Source of the DNA: Sapria himalayana
Taxonomy: Eukaryota > Streptophyta > Magnoliopsida > Malpighiales > Rafflesiaceae
Assembly (NCBI GenBank): GCA_029783825.1
Contig: JAREIK010001729.1
Span: forward strand, 378,425-442,424
Direction: 5' to 3'
DNA: 64,000 nucleotides
How positions within the stretch are numbered: position 1 is the stretch's first letter; every line of letters starts with the position of its first letter. The notes beneath the pieces were generated by a model. That model had not been told where the DNA came from, made no database searches, and saw nothing but the letters and a program-made list of their open reading frames with translations. Made by a program: the position numbers and the translations under genes. This document shows, piece by piece, positions 57,200 to 64,000 of the stretch.

Positions 57200-58065
57200 C
57201 ATCAAAGTTATGGAAAAAATTATAAAAAGAAATGAAATTAAAAATTAAAAACCAACCTCTTAAAAAAAATTTCAAAAATGGATGAAGGCCCCTAATAATA
57301 ATTTTACTCTTAAATGGATTAAAAACACTATACCACCTCTAGTAATTTGGTTCTTATGGAAAGCCAAGAACAAAAGTATATATGAGGGAACAAAAATGAA
57401 CATGGATGATATATGGAGAGATATCAAAATAGAAATAATGTTAAGTTAAGAGGTCAACCCATTAAAGAATATAATCTATAGAAAATAAAGAATATATTGA
57501 TAAATGGTATTTAGGATACAAACAATTTAAACCATCAAGTATTACATGCACACACTAGAAGAAACCATCAAGGGGATACCCAACCCTTAACACAAATGGT
57601 AGTTATAAAAGGAAAATGGGTGCAGCAAGAGGTTGTGAGATTCTAAAAGTCACAGAAGGCAAGGTTATATTTGCTATCACTAAAAAATTCAAAGGTACAA
57701 CGGCTCTCCAGGTAGAAATTTAGGCACCATTGGCAGGTCTATTAATATGTAAAAATAGAGAGTTTAAAAATATACAAGTACAGGTTGATTCATTAATACT
57801 AATGGGAATAGTTAAGGAATTGTTTTTTATGGAAATATGGAAATGATATAGAAGAAATTAAATAGCTCATTATAGATTAAAATTGTAACATATAACACAT
57901 CTATAGAGAAGTTAATCAAGTAGCAGATAAGTTAACTAAAAAGAGAGGCTGGGGAGCCAAGATTTTGAAGTGACAAATATGCCAGCAAAATATAGAGGCA
58001 TGCTCAAATTAGATGAAATAGGGTACCCTAGAATTAGGAAGGGCAACTTAAACAGCTAGGAACCA
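57200..58065 (+). pseudogene. LINE G ORF2, zf-RVT to RNase H remnant
   Basis: Readable pieces include TIPPLVIWFLWKAKNKSIYEG at about 57328-57390. LNTNGSYKRKMGAARG at about 57585-57635 corresponds to NTDGS with the catalytic Asp now Asn. REVNQVADKL lies at about 57908-57936. The tail is MPAKYRGMLKLDEIGYPR at about 57980-58032. Many stops. It matches the LINE E end most closely. Confidence 0.78.
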
Positions 58066-59255
58066 AAAGTATCAGTTATAATTAAAAGAGTAGGTCCCAA
58101 ACAGAAGAGTGTAAATATAGGGGAAAGGTGTGTGCATGTTTGTATTTTTAAGGCAAAAAAAGTATATTAAAAGGAGCAGATTCAAAGGGCTAGAAGCTCA
58201 TCACATCAAGATTACATATCCGTGGTATTCAATAATACAGGTTTTGTAATTTTATCTATCTTTCTATTATGTAAAATCACATGGATGTAATGGGAGAGAA
58301 AGGAGAATATAGTAAAGGATTTATTGGGTGGTGAAGGGGGGATGTGTGCTTGCTTGTTTTTTTTCATATCATTAAATCAGGAAAAAAGCAATTGGATAGG
58401 AGTAGTAAAATCAATGTCATCAAAGATATTTATTTTGTAATTTAGAAAAATAAGGAAGACCCTATAACAGATTGAGCAAGATATGGGAAAGAAAGGAGAG
58501 AACACTTATTGGGTTGTGGAGGGAAAGTGTTTGTCTTTGTTTCTAATTTTTCAGTTAAAACAAGCAAAAGCAATAGAAGAGTAACAGGAAAGGCCTAACG
58601 ATACATTGAAGTTTATGTATTAAAGCTAGGAAAAAGTAGCTGAAGAGGGGCAGGAATGGAAGCCCAACTCAGCAAGGATAAATCTAAATGTTTGCTTATT
58701 GTTTATACGTAATATGGAGAAATAAGGCAGGCTCTGTAACTTTTATAGATAGGGCAAGATATTTTCTGTTATAAGGATGTAATGGGTGAGAGAGGAAACT
58801 ATGTAAAATGATTATAGGGATGCTAAGAAAAATGGGCTAATAGTTTTGTAGGTTAGAAGAGCCACCATGAAGTAAATAAAGAATGAGCTGAAAAGGGTTT
58901 ACATATCAAAAGCTAACAATTGAAATGGGAAAAAGGAAGAAGAAGAAGAAAGTCCAAAAAGCACTAGAAGAAGAAAAGGCAAATGAGAAAATACTATTTT
59001 GTATTATGGCTTATCTAATATAGAGAAAATAAATCACTACTAAATTGGGAAGCTCATACAAAAGATCAAAGAGGAAATAGTAATGAAATAATTATGAAAC
59101 CAAATTTTTATAAAAGCTAAGGAAAATATAGGAATGAGGAAAATTTACATGAATTCATTTGGGCAGAAAGAAAACTATAGTGAATGAGGAAAATTAAAAA
59201 TGATATCATTTGCCAAAAGAGAGGGCACACCTATAAATAAAACAACAATTCAAAA
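58066..59255 (+). other. LINE G 3' UTR
   Basis: Non-coding. It contains several imperfect repeats of a block with GGGAGAGAAAGGAGAA and TTATTGGGT (about 58290-58340 and 58485-58515). It ends in the terminal box and A-run. Confidence 0.7.
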
Positions 59256-59715
59256 AAAAGAATAAGAAGAATAAAATGAATAAGAGGAACAAAAAAATAA
59301 AATGAATAAAAGAATAAGAAGAATAAAAAGAATAAGAAGAATTAGTAGAGTAAGAAGAATAAGAAGAATAAGAAGTATAAGTAGAATAAGAAGAATAAGA
59401 AGTATACGTAAATAAGAAGAATAAGTAGAATAAGAAGAATAAGAAGAATAAGAAGAATAATAATAATAATTAGAAAAAAAAATTAGAAAAATAAGATGAA
59501 TAAGTAGAATAAAAAGAATAAGAGTAATAAGAAGAATAAGAATAATAAGAATAATAACAAAAATAAGAAAAATTAAAGGAATAAAAAGAATAAATTGAAT
59601 AAGAATAATAAGAAGAATATGAAGAATAAGAGGAATAAAAAGAATAAGAAGAATGAGAGGAATAAGAAGAATAAAAAGAATAAGCAGCATAAGAAGAATA
59701 AGTAGAATAAGAAGA
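59256..59715 (+). repeat. AAGAAT/AAG microsatellite array following LINE G
   Basis: Imperfect AAGAAT/AAG repeats starting directly after the LINE G A-run and ending in GAAGACTAGC. The 146-codon minus-strand frame is repeat translation. Confidence 0.95.
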
Positions 59716-59772
59716 CTAGCTAAGCAAAATTTTGATTTTTTATTCGAATTGGAAATTGGAAAATTAGGGTTA
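59716..59772. other. short non-repeat spacer between two arrays
   Basis: About 57 bases ending in GGGTTAAAAAAG, after which an array restarts with GTAGAATAAGAAGACTAA, the same start as the array after LINE B. It could be the scar of a very short LINE end, but the terminal box is not present. Confidence 0.55.
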
Positions 59773-60140
59773 AAAAAGTAGAATAAGAAGACTAAGAAGA
59801 TTAAGAATAATAAAAAGAAAAGAATAATAAGAATAATAAGAAGAGAAGAAGAATAATAACAATAATAACAAAAAAATAATAAGAATAAGAATAATGAGAA
59901 GAATAAGAAGAATAAGAAGAATAAGAAGAATAGGAAGAATAAGAAGAATATGAAGAATAAGAAGAATAGGAAGAATAAGAAGAATTGAAGAAGAATAGAA
60001 GAATAAGAGAATATGAAGAATATGAAGAATAGGAAGAATTAGAAGAATAGGAAGAATAAGAAGAATATGAAGAATAAAAAATATGAAGAATAAGAAGAAT
60101 CTAAAGAATAAGAAGAATAAGAAGAATAAGAAACCAATTA
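59773..60140 (+). repeat. AAGAAT/AAG array, last copy
   Basis: Imperfect repeats with AGAATAGG and AGAATATG variants in the right half. It runs into the TATC array. Confidence 0.94.
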
Positions 60141-61111
60141 AATGCTATTTAAGATATATAGATATATATATCTATATATCTATGCATATATATATATATA
60201 TGCACATATATAGATAAATAAATAGGAAGAATAGTAGATATATAGATTCTTCTTATTCTATGAACATATATCTATGCACTTATATCTAAGCCAAATAACG
60301 TATTCTATGCACATATATCTACTATTTATATATCTATGTATACATTACCATTTATATCTGCACAATAGGAAGAATAAGAAGAATATATCTATATATCTTC
60401 TATTTATATATCTATATATCTTTCTATATATCTATATATCTTTCTATCTTTCTATATATGTATTTATATATTTCTATCTGTGTATTTGTCTATCTAGCAA
60501 ATTATTTATCTATCTTTCTATCAATATGTCTTTATGTCTTTGTATCTATCTTTCTATTTGTATATATGCTTATATGCTTATCTGTCTATCTGTCGATTTG
60601 TCTATCTATCAATCTATCTATATATCTTTATATCTATATGTATATCTATCTATTTGTAAATCTCTCTATCTCTCTATATGTCTATCTATCTATCTAACTT
60701 TCTATCTATCTATCTATCTATATATCTATCTATATCTCTATCTATCTATTTAACTATTTTATATCTATATATCTATCTATCTATATGCCTATATATATAT
60801 ATATATCTATCTATTTCTTTATCTATCAATATTGCTATTTATCTATCTGTCTATCTATTTTTCTATCTATCTTTCTGTCTATCAGTCTATATATCACTTT
60901 ATCTCTGTATCGTATATATATGTATCTATTATATCTTTATCTATCAATTTTTCTATTATCTTACTATCTGTATATATATCTATATATCTTTCTATTTATC
61001 TATCTATTTGTCTATTTATCTATTGATATATCATTTTGTCTATCTATCTATATTTAAGTAATCTATTTGTCTATTTATCAATCTATCTTTCTATCAATTT
61101 GTATATTTGTT

Positions 61112-61142
<31 letters not shown>

Positions 61143-62781
61143 TATGAATCAGTCAATAAATAAAAAGCTATATATCTATCTATCTATCTATTTGCTTATC
61201 TGCCTAATAATCTAAATGTCTAATTGTCTATCTATATAACTGTATAACTTTATATCTGTCTATCAGTCTATTAGTTTTTCTATTTATTTGTCTATCTATC
61301 TATCTATCTATCTGTGTATCTATATATCAACCAATCTATTTATCTATCTATTTTTCTATCTATTTTTTTCTGTGACTAGTCAATTTTCTCTTTTCTATAA
61401 ACTTATCTTCCTATATATCTATCTATCTATATGTCTATATATCTATCTATCTGTCTATTTTCTATCAATTTATTTTATATCTATTATATCTATTTATCTA
61501 TCTATTTTTCTATATGTCTATCTATATATCTATCTTTATACCTATCTTTCTATCTTTCCACTTGTTTATCATCTATTAATCTAATGGTCTATTTGTTTAT
61601 CGATCTATCATTCTATTTTCTATCTATGTATTTTTCTATCTATCTATCCATCTATCTATCTGTCTATCTATATATTTATCTATCTATCTAAAAATCTTTC
61701 TAACTATTTTTTGATTATCTATTTATCTATCTATCTATCTAAATATCTATCTATTTATCTGTCTAATTGTTTATGTCTATCATTCTATCTATTTGTCTAT
61801 CTGTAAGTCAATCTATAAGTCTATTTGCTTATTATCAATCTATTTATCATTAAATTAATCTATCTATACATATATATATATATATATATATTTATATTAT
61901 ATTTATATTTATATTTATATTTATATTTTTATTTATATCTATCTATCTATCTATATGTCAATCAAATATATTACTCTATCAGTCTATCAAAATATCAATA
62001 TATATAACTATTTTTCTATTTATCTATCTACCTAATTAACTATCTATCTGTCAATCTATGTATATGTATATTTGTCTATTTATCTATATGTCTATTTCTT
62101 TATCTATCTATCTATCTTTCTATGTGTCTATCTGTTTATCTATCTATTTGTTAATCTATCAATATGTGTATATGTATATTTGACTATTTCTATATCTATA
62201 TATATATATATCAATCTATCAATTTGTTTATTTATCTATTTGTCTAACTATCTAATTTACTAACTATTTAACTATCTATCTATCTAACTTTCTCATTATC
62301 TTTCTGTCTATCCGTCTTTCAACCTATTAGTCTTTTAGTCTATCTTCTATCATTCTATTTATATATATATATCTATCTATCTCTTATCTATTTATCTATC
62401 AAAATATATTTGTGTCTATCTATCTATCTTTTATTATATATCTCACTATTTGTCTATTTTTCTATCAACTATTTGTCTATTTGACTATCTATTTATGTCT
62501 ATCTATCTATCAATTTCTATGTATTTATCAATCTATTAATATGTAATTCTGTGTATCTATTTTTCTATTATCTATCTTTTTTTCAATTTATCTAACTATA
62601 AACTATCTATTTGCGTATCTGTCTAACTATATAAATATGTTTCTATCTATTTATATATTTGTCTATTTATTTGTCTATTTGTATATATGTCTATCTATCT
62701 ATAAATCTATATATTTGTCTATCATTCTATGTGTATATATGTCTATTTATCTATCTATGTATCATTCAATTAATCAATCAA

Positions 62782-62840
<59 letters not shown>

Positions 62841-62921
62841 ATCTATCTATCTATATGTCAATCAATTTTTTAGTCTCTATCTATTTATCTATCTATCTAT
62901 CTATCTCTTTATATATCCATA

Positions 62922-62952
<31 letters not shown>

Positions 62953-64000
62953 ATATTTATCTATCTATCTATCTAATATATATTTGTTTATCTATCTATC
63001 TGAATATCTTAAGATCTAACTATCTTTCTAAGTGTCTATCTATTTGTCATTATTTATATCTATCTATATGTGTTTATATGTATATGTCTATTTGTCTATT
63101 TATCTATCTGAAAATTTATCAATCTATTATCTTTATATGTGTCTAACTATCTATTTTTTTAACTATGTAATTGTTTATATATCTTTATTTCTATCTATCT
63201 AACTATCTAACTATCTTTCATTTTATTAGTCTATTTGTCCATCAATCTATCTATCTATAAGTCCTTTTGTTTATCTATAATCTTTCTATCTATTTGTCTA
63301 AATATCTATCTATTTATATGTCTATCGATCTATATATGTATATATGTATATGTTTATTTTTCTATCTATCTATCTACCAATTTATAAATTTTTTATCTAA
63401 CTGTCTAACTATCTATTTGTATAACTATCTAAGTGTCTATTTGTATATCTCTCTATATATCTAATAATCTTACTATTTTTCTATCTATCATTCTTTGAGT
63501 CTATTAGGCTATAAGTCTATATATCTGTAATTCTATTTTTTTATCTATAATCTTTATATCTATTTTTCTAAATATCTTTATAAATATCTATCTGTGTATA
63601 TATCTATCTTTCTTTCTTCATATCTAACAATCTATAGTTTCTATGTAAATATTTATATATCTGTCTATCTGTCTATCTTTCTATCTAAATTTTTTTCTTT
63701 CTAATTATTTACTTAACTACCTATATGTCAATATGTATATATATCTCTCTCTATCTATCTATCTACCTACCTACCTATTGGTCTATCTGTCTATCTATCT
63801 ATCTATCAGTCTATTTATCTATCTATCTATCTATATTTTTATATGTCTATCTATGTTTTAATCTATCTTTTTGTCTGTCTATTTATATATCTAACAATCT
63901 ATATATCTGTCTATATGTTTTTCAATCTATGAATCTAATTGTGAAACTATTTATTTTATATATATATATCTATTTATCGATATGTCTATCTATCTACCTA
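60141..64000. repeat. (TATC)n / (ATCT)n degenerate microsatellite array
   Basis: Nearly 3.9 kb of imperfect TATC repeats to the window edge, with a roughly 50-base TA run at about 62788-62838 and other TA runs at 60180-60200 and 61868-61890. The left 250 bases are mixed with short AAGAAT pieces in both orientations. All open frames here are repeat translation (Ser-Ile-Tyr-Leu). Confidence 0.97.

Larger units (their letters stand above)
56796..59255 (+). mobile_element. LINE G (5'-truncated copy: ORF2 end and 3' UTR)
   Basis: The second copy of the duplicated segment (56796 to about 57200) continues through decayed zf-RVT and RNase H to the 3' UTR. The terminal box TTTGCCAAAAGAGAGGG is at about 59209-59225, followed by ATAAATAAAAC and an A-run. 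An AAGAAT array starts directly after. All frames are broken. Confidence 0.85.

Overview
This is eukaryotic nuclear DNA from a seed plant, most likely an angiosperm with a large, AT-rich, repeat-dominated genome. The evidence is the element families present: a CACTA (En/Spm) transposase with plant-type domains, L1-like LINEs with a DUF4283/CCHC ORF1 and a C-terminal RNase H on ORF2, and a Ty3/gypsy chromovirus of Tekay (Del) type. I found no host protein-coding gene, rRNA, tRNA or organellar segment. I cannot name the species.

Layout from left to right. 1-1285 is a degenerate (TATC)n array. 1286-2104 is AT-rich spacer. 2105-5150 is an AT-rich higher-order tandem repeat with five units of about 540-665 bp. 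5151-5875 is spacer with a CT-rich tract. 5876-10620 is a decayed CACTA element with remnants of its transposase gene and second gene. From about 10700 to 59720 there is a chain of seven LINE copies (A to G), all on the + strand. Six of the seven 3' ends run straight into long arrays based on AAGAAT/AAG. Copies A, B, D and E are long; C, F and G are 5'-truncated. LINE E is split by an intact-structured Ty3/gypsy element (33916-44107) with 2.7-kb LTRs and a perfect 5-bp target duplication, GTTTG. 59716-60140 holds two further short arrays, and 60141-64000 is another (TATC)n array.

The LINEs share a 3'-terminal box (GCCAAAAGAGAGGG, then TAATAATAAAAC and a short A-run). The microsatellite starts directly after it, on the same strand. 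The next LINE normally begins at the end of the previous array, with little or no unrelated DNA between. This suggests that the AAGAAT-type arrays were seeded by LINE tails and that later LINEs landed in or next to older tails. That is an inference and can be tested.

All element genes are broken by stops or frameshifts to some degree. The best preserved are the Ty3 integrase (39729-41105, catalytic D-D-E visible) and the LINE D reverse transcriptase (29300-30010, YADD visible). The Ty3 element is clearly less decayed than the LINE it interrupts, so it is the younger insertion. Several LINE stop codons sit where a better-preserved sister copy has TGG, as expected from deamination of methylated cytosine in silenced repeats.
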